A stretch of 64,000 nucleotides of DNA from Flavobacteriaceae bacterium (GTDB lineage: Bacteria > Bacteroidota > Bacteroidia > Flavobacteriales > Flavobacteriaceae). The stretch spans positions 1 through 64,000 of the forward strand of contig CANKZI010000010.1 in the NCBI GenBank assembly GCA_947488595.1, in the 5' to 3' direction. The position numbers and the translations under genes were made by a program. The notes under the pieces are model-generated. The model made no database searches, was not told the origin of the DNA, and was given only the letters and a program-made list of their open reading frames with translations. Below are positions 1 to 8,383 of this stretch, one piece after another. How positions within the stretch are numbered: position 1 is the stretch's first letter; every line of letters begins with the position of its first letter.

Positions 1-774
1 CATTAAAAACCTAGGAATATTAGGCAAAAATAAGGGTTTATTGAAAACCGTTGCGATATGTTGTGTCAATTCTTTGTTGTTGACCGGATTTGGCGCTACT
101 GCATTAAAAACACCTTGCCATTTTTTCTCGATAGCAAATAGAAACATGGCCGCTAGATCGTGAATATGAATCCACGATTGCATTTGTAAACCAGAGCCAA
201 AAGGAGCGCCGAATCCAATTTTTATCGGTTTAACAATTTCTGACAAAGCACCACCTTTGTCAGAAAGTACCAATCCAGTTCTTAATTTACAAATTTTTAT
301 TCCCAGAGATTGAAATTTATCGACACTCTGCTCCCATTTTACGACTACATTTCCTAAAAAACCATTGTCGATTTCTGTGCTGTCTTCAAAATAGAGATTT
401 TTTAAACTGTCGGCGTATATCCCTATTGCCGATGCTGACACAATTTGTTGGACTTGATGTGGATTATTTTTAAGGATTTTGAAGAGTAAATTGGTTGATA
501 AAATGCGGCTTTCGATAATTTCTTGTTTGTAGCGTTTGGTCCATCTTTTAGAAATGGAGGCACCTGCAAGATGCATGATGGCATCAACACCCATAAGACA
601 ATTTTCGTCTATAATTCCTTGCTCTGGGTTCCAATAAAAACCTTTAAAATTCGGCTCGTTATCAATTTTTTTCTTTGATGTGGTAAGATAATGTACTGCT
701 ATTCCGTTCTGCAACAATAAGGAAACCAACTCGGTTCCGACTAAACCCGTTGCGCCTGTGATTAGAATTTTCAT
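1..774 (-). CDS. TIGR01777-type NAD-dependent epimerase, 3' end outside window
   Basis: Translating the minus strand from the ATG at 774 gives an open frame to the window edge (258 codons, C-terminus missing). It begins MKILITGATGLVG, an N-terminal Rossmann GxxGxxG nucleotide-binding loop of the extended SDR type. Further on, GVDAIMHLAGASIS, SASAIGIYA and KLRTGLVLS are the hallmarks of the TIGR01777/YfcH (SulA-like) epimerase family, whose substrate is unknown. A family-typical C-terminal DUF1731 segment is only begun here (VFNAVAPNPV). A TAAATTTC box (reverse complement of 794-801) lies 20 nt before the start and may be the -7 element. The family call is firm; the substrate is unknown. Confidence 0.9.
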   Translation of the reverse strand, partial: MKILITGATGLVGTELVSLLLQNGIAVHYLTTSKKKIDNEPNFKGFYWNPEQGIIDENCLMGVDAIMHLAGASISKRWTKRYKQEIIESRILSTNLLFKILKNNPHQVQQIVSASAIGIYADSLKNLYFEDSTEIDNGFLGNVVVKWEQSVDKFQSLGIKICKLRTGLVLSDKGGALSEIVKPIKIGFGAPFGSGLQMQSWIHIHDLAAMFLFAIEKKWQGVFNAVAPNPVNNKELTQHIATVFNKPLFLPNIPRFLM

Positions 775-948
775 ATGTGAATGTTATTTTTAAGAAATTT
801 ACAGTCGCCGTTCTTTGGTATTTTTATTTTTAAATCAAGCCGATTGCACATCGTATTTTCAATCAAATTTACTTATGATTGGTTTAAAAGAAAAGTTAAT
901 TGGGCTGGCTTTAACTTTGGTTCAACCAATAAAATTAATATTTCTGTA

Positions 949-1401
949 TTATTTAATTTTGATACTCCATTCAAAATCCATTTCTGAAACTTTGTTTCCA
1001 TTTTGGTCTGTGGCAATTGATTTCATCCAAAAAGTTTGACCTTCACCAGTTGCAATAGTTTTTTGAATGGCGTTTTCTATTAAATGGCCATCATGGCAAA
1101 AAAAAGTAATTCGTCCAGTAGCTTTTTTGGTAAAACTTCCTTTATTATTAGCAACCAACATGGATATTTTTTTTCCACTGTTTTTTATATGAAACATGAC
1201 TAAAGCGCCAGTTGATAATTCGGCAGCCATCGCTTGAACCGCACAATACATTGAATTGAATGGATTTTGATTGATCCAACGGTGTTTTACGCTAACGGTA
1301 CATTGGTTGGCATCGATTTGTTTTACACGAACACCGCAAATAAAAGCAGCAGGCAATTTGAAGCATAGAAATTTATTGAGATTTGACGCTGTAAAGTCCA
1401 T
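949..1401 (-). CDS. DUF4442 hotdog-fold thioesterase-like protein
   Basis: The 150-residue product contains VKHRWINQNPFNSMYCAVQAMAAELSTGAL, read here as separate pieces (HRWINQNPFNS and AVQAMAAELSTG), typical of DUF4442 proteins related to PaaI-type hotdog thioesterases. The predicted role is hydrolysis of a small acyl-CoA or binding of a related ligand in the cytoplasm; the substrate is unknown. An in-frame ATG exists upstream at 1452, but I chose 1401. The extra 17 residues are hydrophobic and not family-like, and a TATATTTC promoter-like box (reverse complement of 1419-1426) sits 18 nt before 1401, which would leave the upstream ATG outside the transcript. The gene is monocistronic. Confidence 0.8.
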   Translation of the reverse strand: MDFTASNLNKFLCFKLPAAFICGVRVKQIDANQCTVSVKHRWINQNPFNSMYCAVQAMAAELSTGALVMFHIKNSGKKISMLVANNKGSFTKKATGRITFFCHDGHLIENAIQKTIATGEGQTFWMKSIATDQNGNKVSEMDFEWSIKIK

Positions 1402-1493
1402 TTTATATGATATTTTCGGAAATATACTAATTATAATCAGAATTAGATCCATTTCAAAAGCGTTAATATTTTGTTAATTATTAGTACTTTGTT

Positions 1494-1525
1494 TTGCATA
1501 CTACCTTTTTTAGGATGTATCTTTG
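1494..1525 (+). promoter_or_regulatory. Bacteroidota-type promoter of the DUF4870-PadR-PspC operon
   Basis: TTG at 1494-1496, a 21-nt spacer and TATCTTTG at 1518-1525 match the flavobacterial consensus TTG-N17-23-TAnnTTTG. The start codon is 114 nt further on, far more than the 20-30 nt seen at most other promoters here. Confidence 0.6.
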
Positions 1526-1592
1526 TATAAGAAATTAATAGCTTTTCGATAGTAGTATTTGGAAACCGAGTTTCATTCATCAAAAAAAATCA

Positions 1593-1610
1593 TCCCGATA
1601 TCGATCGGGA
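1593..1610. repeat. CCCGAT/ATCGGG inverted repeat in an operon leader
   Basis: TCCCGAT, ATCG, ATCGGGA: a 7-bp stem with a 4-nt loop, directly followed by C and an A-rich run. It lies between the promoter at 1494-1525 and the start at 1639, so it would be transcribed as a 5'-leader hairpin. A shorter relative (TCCCG, CAGGTT, CGGGA) lies at 45475-45490. No U-tract follows, so it is not a standard terminator. Confidence 0.6.
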
Positions 1611-1638
1611 CAAAAATCAAATCAAAAAACCAACATTC

Positions 1639-2136
1639 ATGACAACAACCAACGACAAAAACACCGCAACATTAATTCATTTAAGCGCTTTTAGCCAGTA
1701 CTTGATTCCGTTTGGAAATTTCATTTTTCCAATTATTTTATGGAGTGCTTTAAAAGACAAATCGGTTTACATTAATGAACAAGGCAAACAAGCCATCAAT
1801 TTTCAACTAAGTATATTTCTATATTCCTTGGTTTTGGCTTTAATAGCCATTCCAATTTTTATCATCAGTTTGTTAAAAGGTGCTGCACTTTCTACTTTTC
1901 ATCATAACGGTGAATACCTCTTGCAACAACTTTTAACAGGCAGTTGGAGCAATGCGATAATTATAGGTTTTACGGCGATCTTATTATTTATATTTTTACA
2001 CATTATTGAATTTTTCTTTATTATTTACGCTGCCGTAAAAACATCCAGTGGCTCTGATTTTAAATATCCAATAACGATACCTTTTCTAAAATGTGAATTG
2101 AACAAAAATGGAACAGCCACAATATCAACATTATAA
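1639..2136 (+). CDS. DUF4870 domain-containing membrane protein
   Basis: The 165-residue product has about three hydrophobic segments (near residues 20-35, 55-80 and 105-135). It carries the DUF4870 pattern: a polar N-terminus with a His/Leu stretch (IHLSAFSQYLIPFGNF), then WSALKDKSVYINEQGKQAINFQLS, cited here as KDKSVYINEQGKQA. The family is an inner-membrane protein of unknown function, often beside PspC or other stress genes. It is the first gene of the 1639-5035 cluster, with a 97-bp gap to the PadR regulator. An envelope role is inferred from context only. Confidence 0.85.
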   Translation: MTTTNDKNTATLIHLSAFSQYLIPFGNFIFPIILWSALKDKSVYINEQGKQAINFQLSIFLYSLVLALIAIPIFIISLLKGAALSTFHHNGEYLLQQLLTGSWSNAIIIGFTAILLFIFLHIIEFFFIIYAAVKTSSGSDFKYPITIPFLKCELNKNGTATISTL

Positions 2137-2233
2137 ACAGACTAAAAGTCAATCATCAATCAATCAACGGACTTTTACAAAATGTAGAAGCCATCAAAAA
2201 ACGAATGTTAATTAAAAAAATCAAAATGAAATT

Positions 2234-2566
2234 ATGAACATTGAAAACACAAAAGCCCAGATGCGTAAAGGTGTTTTAGAGTTCTGCATCTTATCGGTTT
2301 TAAAAGAAAAAGATGCCTACACTTCTGAAATTTTAGATACCCTAAAAAATGCAAAATTGCTTGTTGTAGAGGGAACGGTTTATCCGCTATTGACAAGACT
2401 TAAAAACGACGGATTGCTCAACTACCGTTGGGAAGAATCCACTTCGGGACCACCGCGAAAATACTATGGACTAACCGAAATCGGACAAACATTTTTAAAC
2501 GAATTAAATGGCACTTGGACAGAATTGTCTGATGCAGTAAACATAATAACAAACCAAAAACAATAG
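2234..2566 (+). CDS. PadR family transcriptional regulator
   Basis: A 110-residue winged-helix protein. The segment KGVLEFCILSVLKEKDAYTSEI followed by VVEGTVYPLLTRL (cited as EGTVYPLLTRLKNDG) and SGPPRKYYGLTEIG is the standard PadR helix-turn-helix and beta-wing signature. PadR proteins usually repress neighbouring genes and are relieved by ligand binding or membrane stress signals. The stop lies 2 bp before the ATG of the PspC gene at 2569, so the two are co-transcribed. This pairing is common in Bacteroidota, and the regulator probably controls its own operon. The operator cannot be named from sequence. Confidence 0.92.
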   Translation: MNIENTKAQMRKGVLEFCILSVLKEKDAYTSEILDTLKNAKLLVVEGTVYPLLTRLKNDGLLNYRWEESTSGPPRKYYGLTEIGQTFLNELNGTWTELSDAVNIITNQKQ

Positions 2567-2568
2567 TC

Positions 2569-4290
2569 ATGAACAAAACTGTAAACATAAATTTAGGAGG
2601 AATGTTCTTTCACATTGACGAAGACGCGTACCAAAAATTAACCCGTTATTTTGAAGCCATCAAAAAATCGCTTTCTAATACCAACGGTCAAGATGAAATC
2701 ATAAAAGACATCGAGATGCGTATTGCTGAGCTCATTGCCGAAAAGCATACCAATGAAAAACAGGTGATTAGTATCAAAGAACTAGACGAAATTATTGCGG
2801 TGATGGGTCAACCAGAAGATTATCGCATCGATACTGATGAAACCACGGAAAACAGAACTTTTAATGCCAGTCGTGTAACCAAAAAATTATACAGAGACAA
2901 AGAAAACGCTGTACTTGGCGGGGTAACAGCAGGTCTCGCACACTATTTCGGAATAGATAAAGCTTGGTTGCGAATCGCTATTGTTTTTTTGGTTTTGTTT
3001 TATGGCGTTGGAATTATGGCTTATATTATTCTTTGGATTGTGATACCCGAAGCCATTACGACCACCGAAAAACTAGAAATGACTGGGGAACCAGTTACCA
3101 TTTCTAATATAGAAAAAAAGGTAAGGGAAGAATTTGACAACGTTTCCGAAAAGTTCAAAAATGCCAATTATGACAAAATGGGCAACCAAGTAAAAACAGG
3201 AGCCGAAAAATTTGCGACTAGCATAGGCGATGTTTTTATGGCTATTTTTAAAGTTTTTGCCAAATTTTTAGGTGTTATTTTGGTCATTATTGCTTTGCCA
3301 GTTTTGGTCATGTTGCTTATTGGTGTGTTCACTTTAGGCACTACGCTATTCATCGATTTTCCGTGGAAAGGTTTTATAGAAGCTGGCAACTATTCTGATT
3401 ATCCTATTTGGTCTTTTGGTTTATTGATGTTTTTTGCTATCGGAATTCCGTTTTTTTACTTAATGCTATTGGGATTCAAATTGCTAATTACCAACATAAA
3501 AACGATTGGAAACGTTGCCAATTATACGCTATTGGCTTTGTGGATCATCTCGGTTACCATTTTGGCATCTATCGGAATAAGTCAATTGACGCAATTTGCA
3601 GTTGAAGGAAGAATGATTCAAAAAGAGACCATTAATTTAAAACCTAAGGACACTCTCAAGATTAAATTCATACACAACGATGATTTTGCAAAAGATATTG
3701 ATGAGAATCACGATTTTATGATTACCCAAGATTCTGTTGATAATAATGTTATCTATTCTAACAAAATTGACTTGAAAATTGAAAGAACAGACGAAAGAAC
3801 GGCTTTTTTACAAATCGAAAAACAAGCCAAAGGACAATCATTGTCAGAAGCAAAAAAGACCGCTGAAAAAATCAAATACGGCTATAAATTGGTGGGCAAT
3901 CAGTTAATTTTGGACAATTATTTGTTGACCGAATTCAAAAACAAATACCGAAATCAAGAAGTCGAAATCACATTATTCTTACCAAAAGGCACTTTGTTTA
4001 AAGCAGACCGAAGCATACAAAAATTTGATTCTTCTAACAACGAATATTTTAATTTTCATTACAACGCTGATAGTTATTTGTATTTTGTCGATGAAAACCA
4101 AGTAAAGTGTATAACTTGTCCATCAGTCGACAATGAATACAAAGATGTTGAAAATAATTCTGAAACAATCGATACCACAATCACAACTACAACTTCAGTA
4201 AAAGTAAATGGAGAAGAGGTTATTATTCAAGAAACAACCAATAAAAAAGGGCTCACAATAGATAAAAACGGTACAATCATTAAAAAATAA
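2569..4290 (+). CDS. PspC domain-containing membrane protein
   Basis: 573 residues. An N-terminal acidic, partly helical region (about 1-100) is followed by the PspC domain at about residues 105-165. Its signature is KKLYRDKENAVLGGV followed by GLAHYFGIDKAWLRIAIV, and its hydrophobic part is one membrane segment. Three more membrane segments lie near 225-260, 283-305 and 320-345. The C-terminal about 220 residues form a soluble, beta-rich region ending in a Thr-rich stretch. PspC proteins sense or respond to inner-membrane stress in the phage-shock system. No PspA or PspF gene is seen in the window. It is flanked by a PadR regulator (2-bp gap) and a GIN-domain lipoprotein (4-bp gap), so it belongs to an operon. 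Confidence 0.9.
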   Translation: MNKTVNINLGGMFFHIDEDAYQKLTRYFEAIKKSLSNTNGQDEIIKDIEMRIAELIAEKHTNEKQVISIKELDEIIAVMGQPEDYRIDTDETTENRTFNASRVTKKLYRDKENAVLGGVTAGLAHYFGIDKAWLRIAIVFLVLFYGVGIMAYIILWIVIPEAITTTEKLEMTGEPVTISNIEKKVREEFDNVSEKFKNANYDKMGNQVKTGAEKFATSIGDVFMAIFKVFAKFLGVILVIIALPVLVMLLIGVFTLGTTLFIDFPWKGFIEAGNYSDYPIWSFGLLMFFAIGIPFFYLMLLGFKLLITNIKTIGNVANYTLLALWIISVTILASIGISQLTQFAVEGRMIQKETINLKPKDTLKIKFIHNDDFAKDIDENHDFMITQDSVDNNVIYSNKIDLKIERTDERTAFLQIEKQAKGQSLSEAKKTAEKIKYGYKLVGNQLILDNYLLTEFKNKYRNQEVEITLFLPKGTLFKADRSIQKFDSSNNEYFNFHYNADSYLYFVDENQVKCITCPSVDNEYKDVENNSETIDTTITTTTSVKVNGEEVIIQETTNKKGLTIDKNGTIIKK

Positions 4291-4294
4291 GGTC

Positions 4295-5035
4295 ATGATA
4301 AAAGCAATCATTTTTTTAACAAAAACAGTAATCGCAACACTACTTGCATTGTTGATTTCGTCGTGTGGACGCAACATCAGTTTTGATGATGGAGTAAAAG
4401 GAAACGGCAAAATCACCACCGAAAGTCGCACTGCAAATGCAGATTTTAAAAGCATCGACGTGGCTTATGGAATCGAACTTATCGTAGAGCAATCAAATGA
4501 TAATTCAATTACGGTCGAAGCCGATGAGAACCTGCAACGACTTATTGTGACGAAAGTAGAAAATGGCGTTTTAAAAATCGAAGCAAGTGAAGGTTACAAC
4601 TCAACCGAAACACCAAAAGTAACCGTAAAATTACCGATTATTAATGGATTGACTTCTTCTGCTGGTGCTTCCATTTCTAGTAATAATGTGCTGATAACCG
4701 AAAATATTAATGTAAAATCAAGTAGCGGAAGCGATATTCATATCGAGGTTGAAGCTGATGCTATTACGTTAGAAACTACAAGTGGTAGCGAAATTGAAGC
4801 CAGTGGTAAAGCCTTGCGATTAGAAACTGCTTCGGCCAGTGGAAGTCATATTGAAGCGGATAAATTAATGGCCAACGAAGTCATTGCGCGTTCCTCAAGC
4901 GGAAGCAGTACCAATGTGTATCCTATAATTAGCCTGAATGCCAAAGCATCAAGCGGAAGCGCAATAAATTATCACAAAGTGCCAAAAACCATAACCAAAG
5001 AAGAAAGTTCGGGCGGAAGCGTTTCTGAAAATTAA
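4295..5035 (+). CDS. Head GIN domain (DUF2807) lipoprotein
   Basis: 246 residues with a signal peptide ending in a lipobox-like LLISSCG, so it is a predicted lipoprotein cleaved before Cys23 or so. The mature part is a DUF2807 (GIN) repeat: FKSIDVAYGIELIVEQ and VEADENLQRLIVTKVENG open it, and repeated S-S-G-S turns (SSSGSDI, TTSGSEIEASG, SSSGSSTN, ASSGSAIN) mark the rungs of a right-handed beta-helix. The function of the family is unknown; it is recurrently coupled to PspC/PadR in Bacteroidota, suggesting an envelope-stress module. It is the last gene of the operon, before the terminator at 5055-5084. Confidence 0.9.
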   Translation: MIKAIIFLTKTVIATLLALLISSCGRNISFDDGVKGNGKITTESRTANADFKSIDVAYGIELIVEQSNDNSITVEADENLQRLIVTKVENGVLKIEASEGYNSTETPKVTVKLPIINGLTSSAGASISSNNVLITENINVKSSSGSDIHIEVEADAITLETTSGSEIEASGKALRLETASASGSHIEADKLMANEVIARSSSGSSTNVYPIISLNAKASSGSAINYHKVPKTITKEESSGGSVSEN

Positions 5036-5054
5036 AAGAAATCCTTCAACTAAA

Positions 5055-5084
5055 AAACATCTGCACCAATACAGATGTTTTTTT
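5055..5084 (+). terminator. Rho-independent terminator of the PspC operon
   Basis: The stem AACATCTG / CAGATGTT with an 8-nt loop is followed by a run of seven T. It lies 20 bp after the GIN lipoprotein stop and before the next promoter. Confidence 0.85.
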
Positions 5085-5086
5085 GC

Positions 5087-5118
5087 TTGCCAAAAATCCA
5101 TTGCTTTAATTATATTTG
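5087..5118 (+). promoter_or_regulatory. Promoter of the second GIN-domain gene
   Basis: TTG at 5087-5089, a 21-nt spacer and TATATTTG at 5111-5118 fit TTG-N17-23-TAnnTTTG. The start codon is 24 nt downstream. This separates the gene from the PspC operon. Confidence 0.6.
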
Positions 5119-5141
5119 TAAGACACAAAAAAAAAATAACA

Positions 5142-5978
5142 ATGAAAAAAATTACTTTACTTGTGGTTGCGTTAGTTTTTACACAAACTACTTTTTCTCA
5201 ATTAAAAGAAAAAATAAAAGGTTCGAAAATAGTAACCATTGTTCAAAAAGAAGTAGAAAGTTTTGATGCACTAGAAGTGCAAGACGGACTAGAAATTTCG
5301 CTTATTAAAGGGGAGAAAAGCGGAGTAGAATTGGAAGCCGATGATAATTTGCAAGATGCAATTGCCTTGAAAATGAACGGCAATATGCTCATTATTATGG
5401 CTACAAAAAACATTACCAGTTTCAAAAAATTTAATATTCGCGTTACTTACACTGACAGTTTTAAATCGGTTGTTGCCAAAAACGAATCAAAAATAAATGC
5501 CTTACAAGAAATAAAATTGGATGAAATTAATTTTAGGGCGCTAGACGAAGCTAAATTGTATTTAAATATTGGTGCCAAAGTTTTTAATTTGTTTGTCGGC
5601 GATAAGTCACGAGTCGAAGTAAATGCTAAATCCGAATCAGTAAACATCGAATTGAGTAAAAATGCCGAATTAAAAGCGCTCATTTCTGCAACTGAGATGA
5701 AATGTGATTTGTATCAAAAAGCAACCGCCACTGTCGAAGGTGATGTAATTGATTTGAAATTACGAACGGATAATAACACCAATTTTAATGGTGCCAAATT
5801 GACTTCGAAAAATACCATTTTGATAGCCGAAGCATACAGTAATTGTACTACTTTAACCGAAGACAATATAAGTATAACTGCTTCAGGAAACAGCGAAATT
5901 AAATTAAGTGGCAATCCAAAAATCGAAATGAAACAGTTTTCAGATAATGCCATACTTTACAAAAGGCCAGTGAAATAG
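5142..5978 (+). CDS. GIN-domain (DUF2807) secreted protein
   Basis: 278 residues with a Sec signal peptide (MKKITLLVVALVFTQTTFSQ, cleaved near residue 20), no lipobox Cys, so it is likely periplasmic or surface-exposed. The mature part resembles the GIN protein just upstream: FDALEVQDGLEISLIKGE, then VELEADDNLQDAIALKMNG, then beta-helix rungs with NESKINAL, DEAKLYLN, KSRVEVNA and NAELKALI. It looks like a diverged paralogue of the protein at 4295-5035, with its own promoter and the shared bidirectional terminator at its end. Function is unknown. Confidence 0.85.
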   Translation: MKKITLLVVALVFTQTTFSQLKEKIKGSKIVTIVQKEVESFDALEVQDGLEISLIKGEKSGVELEADDNLQDAIALKMNGNMLIIMATKNITSFKKFNIRVTYTDSFKSVVAKNESKINALQEIKLDEINFRALDEAKLYLNIGAKVFNLFVGDKSRVEVNAKSESVNIELSKNAELKALISATEMKCDLYQKATATVEGDVIDLKLRTDNNTNFNGAKLTSKNTILIAEAYSNCTTLTEDNISITASGNSEIKLSGNPKIEMKQFSDNAILYKRPVK

Positions 5979-5991
5979 TTTGGAAATATGT

Positions 5992-6027
5992 AAAAAAAAA
6001 CTGCAAATTAATAGTGCAGTTTTTTTA
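5992..6027. terminator. Bidirectional terminator between GIN gene and trxB
   Basis: AAAAAAACTGCA and TGCAGTTTTTTT flank a 9-nt loop. A and T runs on both sides let it work for the convergent genes on either strand. Confidence 0.8.
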
Positions 6028-6045
6028 TTTTTTTAATAATAATTC

Positions 6046-6993
6046 TTATTCTTTCGCAGCCAAATAACGCTCCGCATCTAACGCGGCCATACAGCCCGTT
6101 CCAGCAGCAGTAATCGCTTGACGATAAACATGATCGGCAGCGTCACCAGCTACAAAAACACCGTTAATATTGGTTTTTGATGTTCCTGGTGTATTGACAA
6201 TATAACCTGTTTCGTCTAACGTAAGGAAATCTTTAAAAATAGTGGTATTAGGTGTGTGGCCTATCGCGACAAAGAAACCAGTCGCTGGAATATCAAAAAT
6301 AGCAGCAGTGGTTTTGTTTTTGGCTTTTACACCAGTAACTACATTACCATCGCCCAAAACTTCAACAGTATCATGGTTCATCAAAATCGTAATATTTTCG
6401 GTTTTGCGAACGCGCGCTTCCATAATTTTGGAAGCCCTGAATTTCTCGCTTCTCACTAACATGGTTACTTTTTTACAAAGTTTTGATAGATAATGGGCTT
6501 CTTCACAGGCAGAATCTCCCGCGCCTACGATAACAACTTCTTGATTTCTGTAAAAAAATCCATCGCAAACAGCACAAGCCGAAACGCCACCACCCATTTG
6601 CAAATAGTGTTGTTCTGAAGGCAATCCTAAATATTTTGCAGAAGCACCAGTCGAAATAATAACGGTTTCACAATGTAACTCTTTGTTATCATTGATCCAT
6701 ACTTTGTGTACCTCACCAGAAAAATCTACTTTAGTAGCCCAACCATCGCGAACATCTGTACCAAACCGCTTGGCTTGCTCTTGAATACCTACCATCATTT
6801 CTGGTCCAGTAATTCCTTCTGGATTTCCGGGCCAATTTTCGACTTCGTTGGTGGTAGTCAACTGACCTCCAGGTTGTGTGCCTTGGTACAAAACTGGATT
6901 CATATTGGCCCTAGCCGCATAAATGGCTGCAGTATAACCGGCTGGTCCTGAACCAATAATCAAGCATTTTATTTTTTCTATCGTATCTGACAT
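6046..6993 (-). CDS. trxB: Thioredoxin-disulfide reductase
   Basis: 315 residues, the usual length. The FAD-binding GSGPAGYTAAIYAARA near residues 13-28, the redox-active pair CAVC (in VSACAVCDGFF, near residues 136-139), the NADPH-binding GAGDSACEEAHYLS and the FAD-contacting GVFVAGDAAD are all present. It transfers electrons from NADPH via FAD to thioredoxin in the cytoplasm. It is transcribed alone, ends at a bidirectional terminator, and is followed on its 5' side by tRNA-Pro. Confidence 0.98.
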   Translation of the reverse strand: MSDTIEKIKCLIIGSGPAGYTAAIYAARANMNPVLYQGTQPGGQLTTTNEVENWPGNPEGITGPEMMVGIQEQAKRFGTDVRDGWATKVDFSGEVHKVWINDNKELHCETVIISTGASAKYLGLPSEQHYLQMGGGVSACAVCDGFFYRNQEVVIVGAGDSACEEAHYLSKLCKKVTMLVRSEKFRASKIMEARVRKTENITILMNHDTVEVLGDGNVVTGVKAKNKTTAAIFDIPATGFFVAIGHTPNTTIFKDFLTLDETGYIVNTPGTSKTNINGVFVAGDAADHVYRQAITAAGTGCMAALDAERYLAAKE

Positions 6994-7089
6994 AATATTT
7001 GTTGTAAATTTTAAGATTGTAAAATTAGTTTTTAATTTTTAAAATAAAGCTGTAAAATTATCAGTTTTTGTTATTCTTAAATAGCAAAA

Positions 7090-7121
7090 TAAAAAAATCC
7101 CCTCTGAAAACAGAAAGGATT
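7090..7121 (-). terminator. Likely terminator of tRNA-Pro(TGG)
   Basis: On the minus strand AATCC-TTTCTG, TTTT and CAGAG-GGGATT form an imperfect hairpin followed by TTTTTTT, right after the tRNA 3' end. Confidence 0.6.
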
Positions 7122-7199
7122 TGGTCGGGGTGGCAGGATTCGAACCTGCGGCCTCCTGCTCCCAAAGCAGGCGCGATAACCGAGCTACGCTACACCCCG
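7122..7199 (-). tRNA. tRNA-Pro (anticodon TGG), CCA encoded
   Basis: The minus strand folds as a cloverleaf: acceptor CGGGGTG/CACCCCG, anticodon arm CCTGC-TTTGGGA-GCAGG with TGG at positions 34-36, and T arm GCAGG-TTCGAAT-CCTGC. The discriminator A is followed by a template-encoded CCA at 7122-7124. It is unlinked to other tRNAs; the second proline tRNA lies at 13882-13955. Confidence 0.97.
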
Positions 7200-7301
7200 C
7201 AAGACGTGGCAAATATATAACTATTTTTGGCTTATGCAAAACTATAGTCGCAATAGTTTGGCAAACAAAATATATGATTTAATTTTCAAAGACATACAAA
7301 A

Positions 7302-7335
7302 AAAGAACCAGCAAATTGATTTTTGCTGGTTCTTT
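7302..7335 (-). terminator. Terminator of the fasciclin gene
   Basis: AAAGAACCAGCAAA and TTTGCTGGTTCTTT form a 14-bp stem with a short loop. On the minus strand the stem is followed by a T-rich run, 18 bp after the fasciclin stop. Confidence 0.85.
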
Positions 7336-7353
7336 ATTGCGATGTATTATTAA

Positions 7354-8331
7354 TTAATTTAGATTGGGTAAGAGCACTTTATCCAATACATGAACAACAC
7401 CATTTGTTGCTTGAACATCGGTAGCTATGATATTAGATACTCTTCCATTAGCGTCGGTTATTTTTGCACCTCCCGTTAATCCAACTAAAAAAGTTTGGGC
7501 TGGCTGTAAAATTGGCGTTACAGGTCCAGCAGCTAAGTTGGCCGCAAGAATGTTACCGCTCACTACATGATACGACAAAACTTTTGTCAAATTTGTTGCC
7601 GAAACACCAGCAATACCTCCTACCAATTCTTCATTTAAATCACTAAAAGCAGCATCAGTTGGAGCAAAAACAGTGTACGGTCCAGTTCCAGATAAGGTAC
7701 CAACAAAATCAGGCTGCCCAGCACCGGTCAATGCACCTACTAAAGACTCAAAATCTGGATTAGCAATCGCATGATTAACAATCGTTGGTAAACCAATAAC
7801 GCTGTTTACAATGTGAATTGTTCCGTTGCTTGCATCGATATTTGCCCTATTCACATCTACACTTGCTCCTTTATTTGCTGCACCTCCATTGAGGACTACA
7901 CCAGAAGTTTTGTTTACATACATACTCAAATTGGTATTGGCCACTGGTCCGCTAGCCAAAGTTTTAACATAACCTGCAGCTGGCAAGGTTACAGACGTAA
8001 ACTTGGTTCCTAAAACATGGTTCAACAAAATCTCTTTCAATGCAGGCTCTGGAACTGCCGCTAAATTGTCATAATTGTTAGCTTCTAAATAAGCTGTAAA
8101 AGCAGCATTGGTTGGTGCAAAAACAGTATAAGCACCTTCGCCATCCAAAACTCCAACTAGATCTGTTATGGTCAGTGCTTGCACTAAAATCGACAAATCA
8201 CTTTCGCTTTGTGCAATTTCGGCAATGGTTTTTGGAGCAACTGTTCCTGTGTCATCATCATTACAAGAGATTGACAACGTGGTTACTAAAAAAAGTAACA
8301 TCATTTTTTTTAAATTCGAATTGATTTTCAT
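7354..8331 (-). CDS. Lipoprotein with two fasciclin (FAS1) domains
   Basis: 325 residues. The signal peptide ends in TLSISCNDDD, a lipobox with Cys23 followed by Asp residues, so it is a lipoprotein. Two FAS1 domains follow, at about 35-178 and 183-325. Each has a GPYTVFAPTDAAF-type H1 box (GAYTVFAPTNAAF and GPYTVFAPTDAAF) and a C-terminal box ending in HVVSG.., GVVHVLDKVLL or TIHIVNSVIGL. FAS1 domains mediate cell adhesion or polymer binding at the cell surface. It has its own strong promoter (8354-8383) and terminator, so it is a single-gene unit. Confidence 0.93.
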   Translation of the reverse strand: MKINSNLKKMMLLFLVTTLSISCNDDDTGTVAPKTIAEIAQSESDLSILVQALTITDLVGVLDGEGAYTVFAPTNAAFTAYLEANNYDNLAAVPEPALKEILLNHVLGTKFTSVTLPAAGYVKTLASGPVANTNLSMYVNKTSGVVLNGGAANKGASVDVNRANIDASNGTIHIVNSVIGLPTIVNHAIANPDFESLVGALTGAGQPDFVGTLSGTGPYTVFAPTDAAFSDLNEELVGGIAGVSATNLTKVLSYHVVSGNILAANLAAGPVTPILQPAQTFLVGLTGGAKITDANGRVSNIIATDVQATNGVVHVLDKVLLPNLN

Positions 8332-8353
8332 GGTATTTTTTTTTAAAGTTTTT

Positions 8354-8383
8354 CAAATTTAAAAATGTTTTTCTGTTTAACAA
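8354..8383 (-). promoter_or_regulatory. Promoter of the fasciclin gene
   Basis: On the minus strand, TTG (8381-8383), a 19-nt spacer and TAAATTTG (8354-8361) match the flavobacterial consensus exactly, 23 nt before the start codon. Confidence 0.65.

Noticed and set aside
781..1039. Two overlapping plus-strand ORFs in the gap after the epimerase
   Set aside because: They are AT-rich, overlap the DUF4442 gene on the other strand and have no recognisable features; the 775-948 gap also holds a likely promoter box for the epimerase.
7039..7239. 66-residue minus-strand ORF
   Set aside because: It runs straight through tRNA-Pro(TGG) and has no family resemblance.
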